The notes under the pieces were generated by a model. It was given only the letters and a program-made list of their open reading frames with translations. It did not search any database and was not told the DNA's origin. DNA of 64,000 nucleotides, from positions 62,001 through 126,000 of the forward strand of contig JACTNC010000053.1 of the NCBI GenBank assembly GCA_014584295.1, in the 5' to 3' direction. Made by a program: the position numbers and the translations under genes. This DNA is from Verrucomicrobiota bacterium (GTDB taxonomy: Bacteria; Verrucomicrobiota; Verrucomicrobiia; Opitutales; Opitutaceae). Shown here piece after piece: positions 16,377-27,300 of the stretch (the stretch's first letter is position 1; each line of letters begins with the position of its first letter).

Positions 16377-16417
16377 AAAATGACATTTCTGTCATTTTCG
16401 CGAAAGGAGCGCGAAAA
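16377..16417 (+). promoter_or_regulatory. two overlapping perfect hairpins between tRNA-Arg and htrA
   Basis: The first inverted repeat is AAAATGACA (16377-16385) with TGTCATTTT (16390-16398). The second is TTTTCGCG (16395-16402) with CGCGAAAA (16410-16417). They share TTTT at 16395-16398, so an RNA could form only one at full length. The first ends in four T and could terminate the tRNA transcript weakly. The second lies 37 bases before the htrA start and could be a leader element, or both could be protein-binding palindromes. Function is inferred from symmetry and location. Confidence 0.5.
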
Positions 16418-16453
16418 CTCCGTGTGGCATAGTGGGGCCATCTCGAACCCACT

Positions 16454-17971
<1,518 letters not shown>

Positions 17972-18011
17972 TCCGCCTCCCTTTTCTCCAGCGCAGCGGA
18001 GTCTGCTTAAC

Positions 18012-18049
18012 CCGGCATCGCCTTCCCCGAGGGGAGCGGTGCCGGTTTT
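18012..18049 (+). terminator. intrinsic terminator after htrA
   Basis: CCGGCATCGC (18012-18021) pairs with GCGGTGCCGG (18036-18045) with one G-U pair. An inner TCCCC/GGGGA stem extends the hairpin, and TTTT follows. It separates htrA from the response regulator gene, so the regulators need their own promoter or read-through. Confidence 0.8.
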
Positions 18050-18096
18050 CTTTCCACTCTTTCCAACATGCTTCTGCTCGCCCACACTGGAATCCG

Positions 18097-18768
18097 ATGA
18101 GAATTCTCGTCGTCGAAGATGATGCCAAGATCGCGTCGTTTGTGGTGCGCGGGCTGAAACAGGCGGCCTATGCGGTCGATCACGCACCCGACGGCGATAC
18201 CGCACTCATGCTCGCTCAGTCCACAACCTACGATGCCGCGATCGTTGATGTGATGCTTCCCGGCCTTGACGGCCTGAGCCTCGTCCGTCGCCTGCGGGCC
18301 GCGCGGAATGTCCTGCCCGTGCTGTTTCTCAGCGCGCGGAGTTCGGTCGATGATCGTGTCAAGGGGCTGCAAAGCGGAGGAGACGACTATCTCACGAAAC
18401 CCTTCGCGTTCTCCGAACTTCTTGCACGCGTGCAGGCGCTGATTCGGCGCGCGACCCAAGCGCCGGAAACGACACGCCTTGCAGCGGGCGATGTGACACT
18501 CGACCTCGTGAGCAGGGAGGTGACCTGCGCGGACCAGCGTGTGGAGCTTCAACCTCGCGAATTTGCGCTTCTCGCATTCCTGCTGCGCCACGCCGGGCGC
18601 ACCGTTAGCAAGGCGATGATCCTCGAACATGTGTGGGACTACAGTTTCGATCCGCAAACGAACGTTGTGGATGTCGTCATGCACCGCCTCCGCTCGAAGA
18701 TCGATCCCGATCACACGCGGATCGAAACCGTGCGGAATGTGGGCTATCAGTTTCGCGGCCATGCTTGA
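18097..18768 (+). CDS. OmpR-family DNA-binding response regulator
   Basis: A 223-residue regulator. The receiver domain has the acidic pair in 'VVEDDAK', phosphoacceptor Asp51 ('IVDVMLPG'), the Thr/Ser switch in 'FLSARSS', and Lys in 'YLTKPF'. The C-terminal winged helix contains 'LQPREFALLAFLLRHAGRTVSKAMILEHVW' and 'VVMHRLRSKID', typical of the OmpR/PhoB class, closest in style to CusR/PcoR-like regulators. Its stop codon lies inside the first codons of the kinase gene (8-base overlap), so both are translated together. Location after htrA makes an envelope-stress role attractive but unproven. Confidence 0.95.
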   Translation: MRILVVEDDAKIASFVVRGLKQAAYAVDHAPDGDTALMLAQSTTYDAAIVDVMLPGLDGLSLVRRLRAARNVLPVLFLSARSSVDDRVKGLQSGGDDYLTKPFAFSELLARVQALIRRATQAPETTRLAAGDVTLDLVSREVTCADQRVELQPREFALLAFLLRHAGRTVSKAMILEHVWDYSFDPQTNVVDVVMHRLRSKIDPDHTRIETVRNVGYQFRGHA

Positions 18769-20191
18769 CCGTCTCCGCCAATCCCTCGCGCTGCGGCTCG
18801 CAATCCAATATGCCCTGGTTTTTGCAATAGGCGCCGCGGTGCTTTTTTCCGCGCTTTACCTCCTTCTGGCAGATGCGCTCGAATCGCGAGAACGCGCAGC
18901 GGTTGAACGCAGGGCCGGCATTCTCGCGGGGACCTATGAAATGGGCGGCTTGTCCGCCCTGCGCGCTGATCTCACCCAGGACACCTCTCCGGAGGTCCGC
19001 TCCTATTTCGTGCGCCTTCTGGGACCCGAGAACGAAACCCTTTTTGCCTCCGTGCCGCCCGATTGGATTGAGACATCCATCCAACAGGTTCCCCTGCCCT
19101 CCGTTCCCGGTTTTACGGCCACCCAGGAGGTTCACACGATCCGCATCCCCCAGTCTGCGCTCCGCGACTATGCCATTGCATCGCGCCCGCTGCCTGCCGG
19201 GCGGCTGCTTCAAGTGGGCAGGAGCACCGACAGTCGCGCAGTGCTCCTCGCACCGCTGCGGCGCACGTTTCTGGGCCTCGGGTCCGGCGCAATCGTGCTG
19301 TCCCTGCTCGTCGGAACCCTCCTCGCATGGCGGGCGACGCGCCCCCTGCGCGCCGTTTCCGAAACGACGAGGCGCATCATCGAAACCGGTGATCTGGCGG
19401 CACGTGTACCCGGCGCCGGAGGACGAGGGGAACTCGCGGTGCTCGTGACCCAACTCAATGCCCTCCTCGCCAAGAACGCCACGCATGTCCAGGTCCTGCG
19501 CGATACGCTCGACAATCTCGCGCACGATCTCCGGACACCGCTCACCCGTCTGCGGGGCACCGCGGAGCTTGCCCTGCACGACGTTGGAAACCCCGAAGAG
19601 GCACAGGCTGCGCTCGCCGACTGCATCAACGAATCGGATCGGGTCCTGCACCTTCTGGAAGCCCTGCTCGACGTGTCGGCCGCGGAAGCCGGTGCGCTCA
19701 AACTCAATCGGGACACTCTGGACGCCCGCACCCTCCTCGAACGCGCGGCTGATCTCTACCGCGAGGTGGCCGAGGAGAAGAGAATCACGTTGACGCTCCA
19801 GTTTCCAGATACACCAGTTGAAATCGATGCCGACGCAGTCCGCCTCAATCAGGCATTCGGCAATCTGGTAGACAATGCGCTAAAATACACACCGGCCGGC
19901 GGCAAGGTTCTGCTTTCGATCGAAGAGAAGAATGGCCAGGTCGTCATCGCCGTGGACGATTCCGGGCCAGGCGTGCCGGAGGATGAACGGGAAGCCATAT
20001 TCAGGCGCCTTTATCGAAGTGACGCCAGCCGCTCCCAGCGCGGGCTGGGGCTGGGCTTGAGCCTCGCGCGGGCAATGATCGAGGCCCACGGGGGCACGAT
20101 TGAGGTTTCGCGCTCAATTCAGGGAGGAGCACGCTTCTCCGTTGCACTGCGCCGCGCGGTCCGACCATCTGCAGCCCTGACAGCAACCTGA
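18761..20191 (+). CDS. membrane sensor histidine kinase
   Basis: A 476-residue kinase starting at ATG 18761, which overlaps the regulator stop. Transmembrane helix 1 is about residues 13-36, a periplasmic sensor domain follows to about 168, helix 2 is 170-190, and then HAMP ('RATRPLRAVSETTRRI'). The HisKA box 'NLAHDLRTPLTRLRG' carries phosphoacceptor His255. The ATPase domain has the N box 'NLVDNALKYTPAGG', G1 'VDDSGPGVPEDE' and G2 'GLGLGLSLARAMIEAHGG'. It would phosphorylate the co-encoded regulator. The signal is unknown; the periplasmic domain has no recognised ligand fold. Confidence 0.95.
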   Translation: MLDRLRQSLALRLAIQYALVFAIGAAVLFSALYLLLADALESRERAAVERRAGILAGTYEMGGLSALRADLTQDTSPEVRSYFVRLLGPENETLFASVPPDWIETSIQQVPLPSVPGFTATQEVHTIRIPQSALRDYAIASRPLPAGRLLQVGRSTDSRAVLLAPLRRTFLGLGSGAIVLSLLVGTLLAWRATRPLRAVSETTRRIIETGDLAARVPGAGGRGELAVLVTQLNALLAKNATHVQVLRDTLDNLAHDLRTPLTRLRGTAELALHDVGNPEEAQAALADCINESDRVLHLLEALLDVSAAEAGALKLNRDTLDARTLLERAADLYREVAEEKRITLTLQFPDTPVEIDADAVRLNQAFGNLVDNALKYTPAGGKVLLSIEEKNGQVVIAVDDSGPGVPEDEREAIFRRLYRSDASRSQRGLGLGLSLARAMIEAHGGTIEVSRSIQGGARFSVALRRAVRPSAALTAT

Positions 20192-20260
20192 CATCCTTAG
20201 AAAAGGCTTGAAGGCCGCCTGCTTGTCGCCGCCGGAATTTCTGGTTGCGTTGGGAAAACC

Positions 20261-20794
20261 ATGGTAAAGCGAAACACACGTCCATCCAAGCGACGCGAAA
20301 AGGTGCACGGACGAATCTCCACCCTATCTCCTTCGCCAAACACGGCACTGATCATTGTCGACGTTCAACGAGAATTTCCGATCCCGCCGGCCCTCGTCCG
20401 CAAGATAGAGGCATACAGCCGGTTGTTCGCCTGCAGGATCTTCACGCGCTTCGTAAATCCCGTCGGCTCCTTTTTTCGAAGAAAACTCAAGATCACGTGC
20501 TGCGCCCCAGGCTCAATGGGAACCGAACTCCTGATTGCGCCTTCAAAGGGTGACCTCGTCCTTGACAAGGAAACCTACGGGTTGGCGCCCCGGCAAATTC
20601 GGCAGATCAAGGCGCGCGGAATCACGCGGGTAGTTGTCTGCGGACTTGAGACGGACGCCTGCGTTTTGGGCATCATGTACTCGCTTTTCGACTCAAGGAT
20701 CCATGCGCGGGTGGAGCCTTCACTGTGCTGGAGTTCGACAGGGCTTCACCAAGAGGCACTGGACATCATCGCGATGCAGTTTGAACCCAGTTGA
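20261..20794 (+). CDS. isochorismatase-family cysteine hydrolase
   Basis: A 177-residue hydrolase with the Asp-Lys-Cys triad layout: Asp in 'ALIIVDVQ', Lys in 'LDKETYG', and Cys in 'GLETDACVLGIMYSLFD'. These match the nicotinamidase/isochorismatase superfamily. The usual first motif reads 'VDVQREF'. An N-terminal stretch of about 25 basic residues is extra. Substrate could be an amide such as nicotinamide or a ureido compound; it is not determined. It lies alone downstream of the histidine kinase. Confidence 0.85.
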   Translation: MVKRNTRPSKRREKVHGRISTLSPSPNTALIIVDVQREFPIPPALVRKIEAYSRLFACRIFTRFVNPVGSFFRRKLKITCCAPGSMGTELLIAPSKGDLVLDKETYGLAPRQIRQIKARGITRVVVCGLETDACVLGIMYSLFDSRIHARVEPSLCWSSTGLHQEALDIIAMQFEPS

Positions 20795-20850
20795 TCCGTG
20801 CGTGACTCTTTTGACAAAAACCGGCTCATTTGCGCGAAATCCGACATCCC

Positions 20851-21318
20851 ATGGAAATTCGCCTGAGGCAGGCGACACCTGAAGACAGTGCCGCACTTGC
20901 AACCTTGTTTCTCGAGGTTCGCCGGGCGACCTTCGTGTGGAAGAATCCCGCTGAATTCAAACTGGGCGATTTTGAGGTACAGACCCTCGCTGAAACCATC
21001 ACGATCGCTGAAAACGAACGTGGAGAATTGCTTGGGTTTGTTTCGGTATGGGAGCCTGATTCGTTTGTCCATCACCTGTTTGTGGCACAGGCGTTTCAAG
21101 GTCGGGGCGTCGGACAGCAGCTCCTGGAAAGCCTAACTTCGTGGCTACCCTTGCCGCATCGACTCAAGTGTGCCGCACGCAACCAACGGGCCGAAGCCTT
21201 TTATCGAAGTCACGGATGGGCGGAAATTGGACGCGGATTCTCCTCTGACGGACCTTACGTCATGCTCCAAAAGTGCACGCCTACGGACATCCATCCGCCA
21301 ATCAGGACGATAAAATAG
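20851..21318 (+). CDS. GNAT-family N-acetyltransferase
   Basis: A 155-residue GCN5-related acetyltransferase. It starts 'MEIRLRQATPEDSAALATLF', has a beta-strand pair 'GELLGFVSVWEPDSFVHHLFV', and the acetyl-CoA pyrophosphate loop 'QGRGVGQQLL'. The end 'AEAFYRSHGWAEIG' is typical of motif B. The ATG at 20851 is chosen; an upstream start at 20830 adds seven residues only. The substrate is unknown. It follows the isochorismatase gene by about 55 bases. Confidence 0.85.
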   Translation: MEIRLRQATPEDSAALATLFLEVRRATFVWKNPAEFKLGDFEVQTLAETITIAENERGELLGFVSVWEPDSFVHHLFVAQAFQGRGVGQQLLESLTSWLPLPHRLKCAARNQRAEAFYRSHGWAEIGRGFSSDGPYVMLQKCTPTDIHPPIRTIK

Positions 21319-21398
21319 CCTTGAGATGAATCCTTCCGGAGTTGATCGGCGTTTTATGATAGAAGCCACTCTGAACAGAGGGGCTCTTTACAAACTCC

Positions 21399-22253
21399 AT
21401 GAAAACAAGATCACTCTCTCTCATTCTACTCGGCCTGACAGTCGGCGCTCTCCCCCGCGTACAAGGCCAATCGATCGTGGCCGATGATGCGATTACCCAA
21501 TACACCCTTCCTCCAGGCATCACTCGACTGCTCTTGGCAACCGACCTGCAGAACGGATTCGCCCCTCCGGAATCCCCCGGCCGCGTTCGTGTCCCTCCAG
21601 CCGAACAGGTCTGGTTTGTGGCTCCGCAGAACTGGCCGCATGCGATCCAATGGACCAAGGATGGCAAACCGATCGAGGGTGCTACGACGAGTCCCTTGAT
21701 TCTGCGTCAGGTTACATTCTCCGACAGCGCCACCTATGGGTTGTCGTCACCCAAGCCAAGCAACGGAAACTTTCCCGTCATTTCAACAAAGGTGCAGCTC
21801 GACGTCGTACGCGACGGCCACTTTTGCAACATTTCCGCCCGCGTGAATCTCCGGCCCGACCGCGATGTTCAGATCGTCGGTTTTGTCGTCGACGGGCACT
21901 CCGGCAAGCGCCTCCTTATTCGTGCCATAGGACCGACGCTTGACCGTTTCGGCATTTCAAATCCCGCAAAGGAGCCACGCTTCCGACTATTCCGTGGCGA
22001 TGGCACCGAGGTGATCATTGTCCGACCAGCTGTCGTGCTTCCTTTGACATACTGGACGGCAATTTTTGATCAAGCCGGTGCGTTCCCGCTGAAGGTGGAA
22101 GGCGCGGAGCGTCCGCATATCGCCTACGACACCTTCGATCTTCCGCCTGGAGCCTATACGGTTCATGTTTCGGATGACGCAGGTTTGGGCGGTCTGGCGT
22201 TGGTCGAAGTTTACGAGTTCGACTCCTACCCGCCCATTTCTGGCGAGAAGTGA
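21399..22253 (+). CDS. exported Ig-like protein with an Opitutaceae-type C-terminal domain
   Basis: A 284-residue secreted protein. The signal peptide is 'MKTRSLSLILLGLTVGALPRVQG'. Residues 60-135 look like an Ig-like fold ('WTKDGKPIEGATTSPLILRQVTFSDSATYGL'). From residue 143 it carries a domain, 'NISARV..RPDRDVQIVGFV', then 'GKRLLIRAIGPTLDRFGI', ending 'GGLALVEVYEFD'. Two copies of this domain occur at the C-terminus of the subtilase at 24393-28523. I recall such tails as common in large secreted Opitutaceae proteins. Function is unknown, and cell-surface sorting or adhesion is possible. Confidence 0.75.
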   Translation: MKTRSLSLILLGLTVGALPRVQGQSIVADDAITQYTLPPGITRLLLATDLQNGFAPPESPGRVRVPPAEQVWFVAPQNWPHAIQWTKDGKPIEGATTSPLILRQVTFSDSATYGLSSPKPSNGNFPVISTKVQLDVVRDGHFCNISARVNLRPDRDVQIVGFVVDGHSGKRLLIRAIGPTLDRFGISNPAKEPRFRLFRGDGTEVIIVRPAVVLPLTYWTAIFDQAGAFPLKVEGAERPHIAYDTFDLPPGAYTVHVSDDAGLGGLALVEVYEFDSYPPISGEK

Positions 22254-22425
22254 CAGGGATGTCAGGCCGCTCGAGAAATGCATCATGCAGTCAACCATGG
22301 GACCCTTCAGAGAAGTCCGATTGTGCTCGAGCGGCGCACATCCGCCAATACGTCCCGAGAAAATGCAATCCTTGAGGCCGATGCTCGCAGCATCCGTTTC
22401 AAAGTTTCCGCGGAGGCCGGTCCAG

Positions 22426-23097
22426 ATGGGTGATGGCGCAAGGATTCCCGCGTTTCCAAAACCCCCGCCTCCGGCGGAAATCGCTGCCGGATTGAATTCC
22501 TCGCCGAAGGCCGGTACGGTGCGTCGAAACACAAACGTGCCCCTATTCGACGAACAGGCTCAAAAGCAGCACCGTCTCTGGATCGCGCAAATGGCCACGG
22601 GCGACACACAGGCTCTGACCGCCCTACACCGGGAATTCGCCCCTCTTCTCCACGGCATTGCGAGACGAATATTGGAGAACACGGAAGATGTTCGCGAGGT
22701 GGTTCAGGATTCCTTCGTCAAGGCGTGGCGCAGGGCCGCCGCCTATCGCCCCGAACGAGGTGAAGTCTACGGATGGATGGTTTTTATCACCCGCAATGAG
22801 GCTATTGATCGCCTAAGACGAAGCAACCGGCGCGCCGCAACTCTCGCACGACTGCAAATCGAAGAGTCTGATCGGGAAGGTGTGGAGCCCGATGAGGGAT
22901 TTGAGCAAAAGGAGCTGCTCGACCACAACATGGCCCAATTGTCTGCCGCCCAGAGGCAGGCGCTCGAGCTCGCCTTTTTCACCGGCTGCTCGCAGGCGGA
23001 GATCGCGACCGCCATGCGCACGCCCGTAGGAAACGTCAAGAATCACCTGCGTCGCGGTCTCCTGAAGCTGCGCAAACTCGTCGATCGCCATGAATGA
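22426..23097 (+). CDS. ECF-type RNA polymerase sigma factor
   Basis: A 223-residue extracytoplasmic-function sigma factor. Region 2 has 'ALTALHREFAPLLHGIARRI' and 'DVREVVQDSFVKAWRRAAAYRPERGEVYGWMVFITRNEAIDRLRR'. Region 4 is 'LSAAQRQALELAFFTGCSQAEIATAMRTPVGNVKNHLRRGLLKLRKL'. The frame is open back to 22165. The ATG at 22426 is preferred because GGAGG lies nine bases upstream; the in-frame ATGs at 22285 and 22363 lack such a site. The stop overlaps the anti-sigma start by 8 bases, so sigma and its inhibitor are coupled. It probably controls its own operon and neighbouring envelope genes. Confidence 0.9.
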   Translation: MGDGARIPAFPKPPPPAEIAAGLNSSPKAGTVRRNTNVPLFDEQAQKQHRLWIAQMATGDTQALTALHREFAPLLHGIARRILENTEDVREVVQDSFVKAWRRAAAYRPERGEVYGWMVFITRNEAIDRLRRSNRRAATLARLQIEESDREGVEPDEGFEQKELLDHNMAQLSAAQRQALELAFFTGCSQAEIATAMRTPVGNVKNHLRRGLLKLRKLVDRHE

Positions 23098-24373
23098 GGA
23101 TTTCACAACCGATGCGCTCCAGTACCTGCTGGAGGAAATGGAGCCTGCCCGCCGCTCCGCTTTTGCCGAGCGGCTCTCCAGCGACCCCGTGGCTGCCGCT
23201 GCTTTCAAGACATGCGCCGACAGTTATGCGCAGTTTGCACTCGAGTCCGCACCGGCCGCGGTTCTGACAGAATCAGAACAGCGTGCCAGTCTTGCTGCCG
23301 TGCTGGCCCAGGCAAGCGCCGTATCGCCGGCACCTCGCTCCAGGATCTTCCACCTGCATCGCTGGTCATGGCCGATCGCCGCCGCACTTCTGCTTGGTTT
23401 CAACATTTTCCAGGGCGTCAGGCTCATGCGTCTGTCAAACATCATTTCAGACATGAGCCTTGCATCGGCAGACTCTGGTACGCCCTCTCAATCAACGGGA
23501 CAATCCGGTCTCCACGTGGACAGCGGTGCAACACCCAACGGATCCAGCACTGCGGAGAACGATCCCGCACGAATGGCATCGGCGCAGGGAGACGCGAAAG
23601 GCGGGGGATCATCCACCGGTTCTTCATCCGACTCCGACAGCAGTTCGTCCGATCAGGTGGCAACGGACCTTGCCCATCTCAATGACCTGCGTCAGGAATA
23701 TGCCCGACTCCAGCGCGCGAGAGAAGCCCTCAGCGAAGAGTACGACCTTGCGATTCACAAACTCGCGCGTCGCGCCTTGACCGAGCAGGGTGTCGGCCGC
23801 CTCGCGACGATGGAGCTTGTCGATGCCGACAGCTACGCGCGTGGAGATCGACGGGGTTTGATGAATCTCGCAAAGGGTCTGTTGACTGAAGCCGGCGTCG
23901 TTTCAACCGAGCCAATTGGGTCAACCAGACTGCCAGAAGTGAAATCCACTTCAGGCGACACGCCCAAGTTCGCATACGCTGATACCACGCCTTCCCTCAC
24001 ATTTCAGTCACTCGGCGTCGGCGACACTTCTGGAGGCGGTACCGGGGATTTCGGCATCGCTGCAAAGCCCTCAGCGTCCACCTACGCTTGGTCCGTGTTC
24101 GACGAAAAACAGAATCAGGGTTATCTGAATCTCTACAACCTACCCACGGTATCAGCCTCCGAACGCCTTCAAGTCTGGGTGAAGCCGGTTGATTCGTCCG
24201 ACTTCCGTCCAGTGGCCGAGGTACCAGCGCAGTATTACGGGAAGTCAGGCAGTCTTAGCTACCAGCTTCCGTCCTCCGTTGCGACACCCTCAGAGATTCT
24301 CATCACACTCGAGCCACGCACATCCTCACCTCCAACAATCCCAACCGGCAAGGTGATCCTGCGAGGTCCCTGA
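23090..24373 (+). CDS. RskA-like membrane anti-sigma factor
   Basis: A 427-residue partner of the sigma factor. The N-terminal cytoplasmic part ('LQYLLEEMEPARRSAFAERLSSDP') resembles anti-sigma N-domains, and no HxxxCxxC zinc motif is seen. One membrane helix lies near residues 92-108 ('WPIAAALLLGFNIFQGV'). The extracytoplasmic part has a Ser-rich linker, a coiled-coil-like helix ('LNDLRQEYARLQRAREALSEEYDLA'), and a C-terminal beta domain with 'GYLNLYNLPTVSASERLQVWV' and 'PSEILITLEP', matching RskA. Sigma release would follow regulated proteolysis. It is convergent with the large subtilase gene. Confidence 0.85.
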   Translation: MNEDFTTDALQYLLEEMEPARRSAFAERLSSDPVAAAAFKTCADSYAQFALESAPAAVLTESEQRASLAAVLAQASAVSPAPRSRIFHLHRWSWPIAAALLLGFNIFQGVRLMRLSNIISDMSLASADSGTPSQSTGQSGLHVDSGATPNGSSTAENDPARMASAQGDAKGGGSSTGSSSDSDSSSSDQVATDLAHLNDLRQEYARLQRAREALSEEYDLAIHKLARRALTEQGVGRLATMELVDADSYARGDRRGLMNLAKGLLTEAGVVSTEPIGSTRLPEVKSTSGDTPKFAYADTTPSLTFQSLGVGDTSGGGTGDFGIAAKPSASTYAWSVFDEKQNQGYLNLYNLPTVSASERLQVWVKPVDSSDFRPVAEVPAQYYGKSGSLSYQLPSSVATPSEILITLEPRTSSPPTIPTGKVILRGP

Positions 24374-24392
24374 CACCCCTGCTGGCAAAGCC

Positions 24393-27300
24393 TCAGTGGA
24401 GCTCATAGACTTCCGCGAGCACAATCCCCGTACTCGAGCCATTCCCGCGAACAATGACCGTGTAGCCGCCGGAATTGAGCTTCAAGACAACCGCAGCATC
24501 TCGCGAACCCGGATGAAGCGCAAAGGCACCCGCCCGAGCAGCCGCCTCCGAAACATCAGTGGCTCCCATCCAATTGTCATTCTGGCGGATCAACATATTG
24601 CCCTGGTAGATCTCCAAGTAGGGATCCGCAATCACGCCAGCCACCCCATAGGCCGTGAGCGACGGGCCGACTCCGCGGATCAGGACTGTCCTGGGTCCGC
24701 CCGCGATCGTAAATCCCGCAATGAGGACATCATCTCCAGGCGATGAGCGGGCTCTCACGGAGAGATTGATCAAGCGGGAGCCTGCAGTTCCACCTGATGC
24801 TTGAGCGTCGTAGATCTCCGCAAGAACAACACCCGAATCCCCCACCACACCCTGCGACTTTCCCGCGGCTGAAATCTGTGCGGTATAGAGCCCTGGGGCG
24901 ACCGAAGCCAACATCGCGGCGTCCTTCGAATCGCGAAGCAATGCAAACGCCCCCACGCCAGAGGCCGAATCCGCAATCGCGGCTCCTCCACCCCAATCAT
25001 CGTTCAAGGCAAGCACACTCCCCTGTTCCGAGCGAAGGGTCAGTTCTGGGTCAGACATGATACCCGCAACGTTGAACCCCTGAAGCCCAGGCCCTACGCC
25101 ACGCAACAGGAGGGTCTTGCCCTCTCCGCTTGCCCCCCCTGCGACAACAAACCCCATGATCAGGCTGGCCTCGCCCGTCGATGCCACGGCACGAACAGAA
25201 AGATTCGTCAGGCGACCCGTGCCGAAATCCGAATCGAGTACCACAGCGTTGTCGAACCCGTCCTCCGATCGCCCCGAGCGCCGCACATTGTGACGGAGCT
25301 GCGGCCAGGCTCCTGATTGTCCCGACGCTGCCCTGAGCCCGACGTCGTAGGCGTACAGCCGACCATCATTGTTTCCCACATAAATTCGCCGGCCCGCCAG
25401 CAGGACGGACGAGCGGAACCAATTTGCCCCGGCATACGTACGCCTTGGCGTTCCGTCGCTGTTCACCTGGTGTATGGTCTTGTCGTAGCTCCCGATGAAT
25501 ATCGATCCGTCCTGCGCAACCGCGGGCGACGATGCCCGCACTTCATCGTTCATCAGGTAGGTCCAGCGCACCAGACCTGAATCCATGTCCAGCGCATAGA
25601 GCTTATGGTCATAACTGCCAAAATACGCAGTGCCGTTTGCAAGTGCCAGCGAAGAGGAGACAAACCCTCCGGCACTGGCACGCCAACGTTGAACGCCACC
25701 CGATGACACCGAACTGATCGTCCCATTGATCGACGCGAAGTAGACATTGCCTGCCGTATCGATCGCCGGCGACGAATACACCTGGCCATCGGTGGCAAAT
25801 CGCCATTTTCTGGAGCCCGCAGGCGTCACCGCATGTAGCGCGCTGTCTCCGCCCGCGACGTAGACGGTACCATCTGCCGCGATGCTGGGGGACGCGTAAC
25901 TCGCTTCAGTCCCAAATGAGTAGCGCCATTTGATCGCTCCCGAAGCTCCGTCCAGCGCGACAAGCTGCGCCTCCGCATTTGTGGCGGAGGTCCCCTTATC
26001 GATGCGAATGTAGATTGTGCCATCGACGGCCAAAGCCGGCGCGTTTGTGATGGGACCGCCCAGCGCGGCGGACCACTTCAGGGTCGCACTGCTTCCGGCG
26101 TCAACAAGGGCATAGAGGATCCCGTTCGATGCTCCGAAATAGATGACTCCCTGCCCATCGATCGCGGCGACGCAGGTGTCAATGAGGCTCGCAGGCACAA
26201 TCGAATACCGCCATTTGACGCTACCATCAGAACCGTTGAATGCATAAAAGCTCCCGTCGTTGGAGCCAACATAGACGGTCCCATCAGCGCCGATCACGGG
26301 TGAGCTGGTGATGCTGTCATTCGTAGCCGCGATCCACGCCGCATCGGTAAGCGTAAGCGTAAATTCGCCGTTTACCTCGGTAGTTCCGATGACCGCAGAA
26401 TCGACGGCGATCAGATAGGTCGTACCGGCCAAGGCATCGAATCCTGCAATCGCATTGTTCACCTCTGCATCCGTCGCCGTGCTGACAGCCGATGCAACCG
26501 GGACCAGCGATGTCAGCGAACTTCCCGTGTAGATGGCCACCACCGGATTGAGTTGGGCACTCATGACCGCCGCCTGATATCGCGTGGAGGCGGGGGCCGT
26601 CCATCGATACCACAACGATCGCCGAGGCGAACGCCCCGAGTGGGCAGGTTCATTCGCCTGCGCCGACGCCTTCGCATTTGTCGCCGTCACCATCGGATTC
26701 ATACCCGAAAGGATCGTGGCCGACGCAAAATCATCGTTCGCCGGCGATGCTCCCAAATTGAGAAGCAGAAGCCCTCCTGAGGACGATTTGCCCCCTGCGG
26801 CAATTTGATAGGTACTGCCCGCCTGCGCAGTGAACGTGACGCTGCTCGCGACACTGTTCGCTGCATTGTCGTTGGAGGCTACGGGGACGAGGTTCCCCAA
26901 TTCGCTACCCGTATAGACGGCAAGGACACTATCGAAGGCGCTGCCCTGCGTGTCGATATTGACCAGACCGGAAACGGGGGCTGTCCAACTCCACCAAAGT
27001 GTCGCCTGCGGAACAAAGCCGGCATGGCCAGGTTCCCCTGCCTCTGCGCTCGCCCCGGCGGACGTCGATCGCACCTGAACGAGTTCACCCTGGAGCCGCG
27101 CCCGGGAGGCAAAATCATCGTTGAATGGCCGAGTGTCCGATCCCGACAGTGCATTTGCAAGATTGAGGCGACCTCCGGTCTGCACGCGTCCGCTGTATTT
27201 TGCCACAGGGTCCACCGAGCGCAGGATGCGATTGATCGCCTGTCTGTAGTTGAAATCCGGATACCGCGCCCGCACGAGGGCGATCGCACCGGTCACCTGC

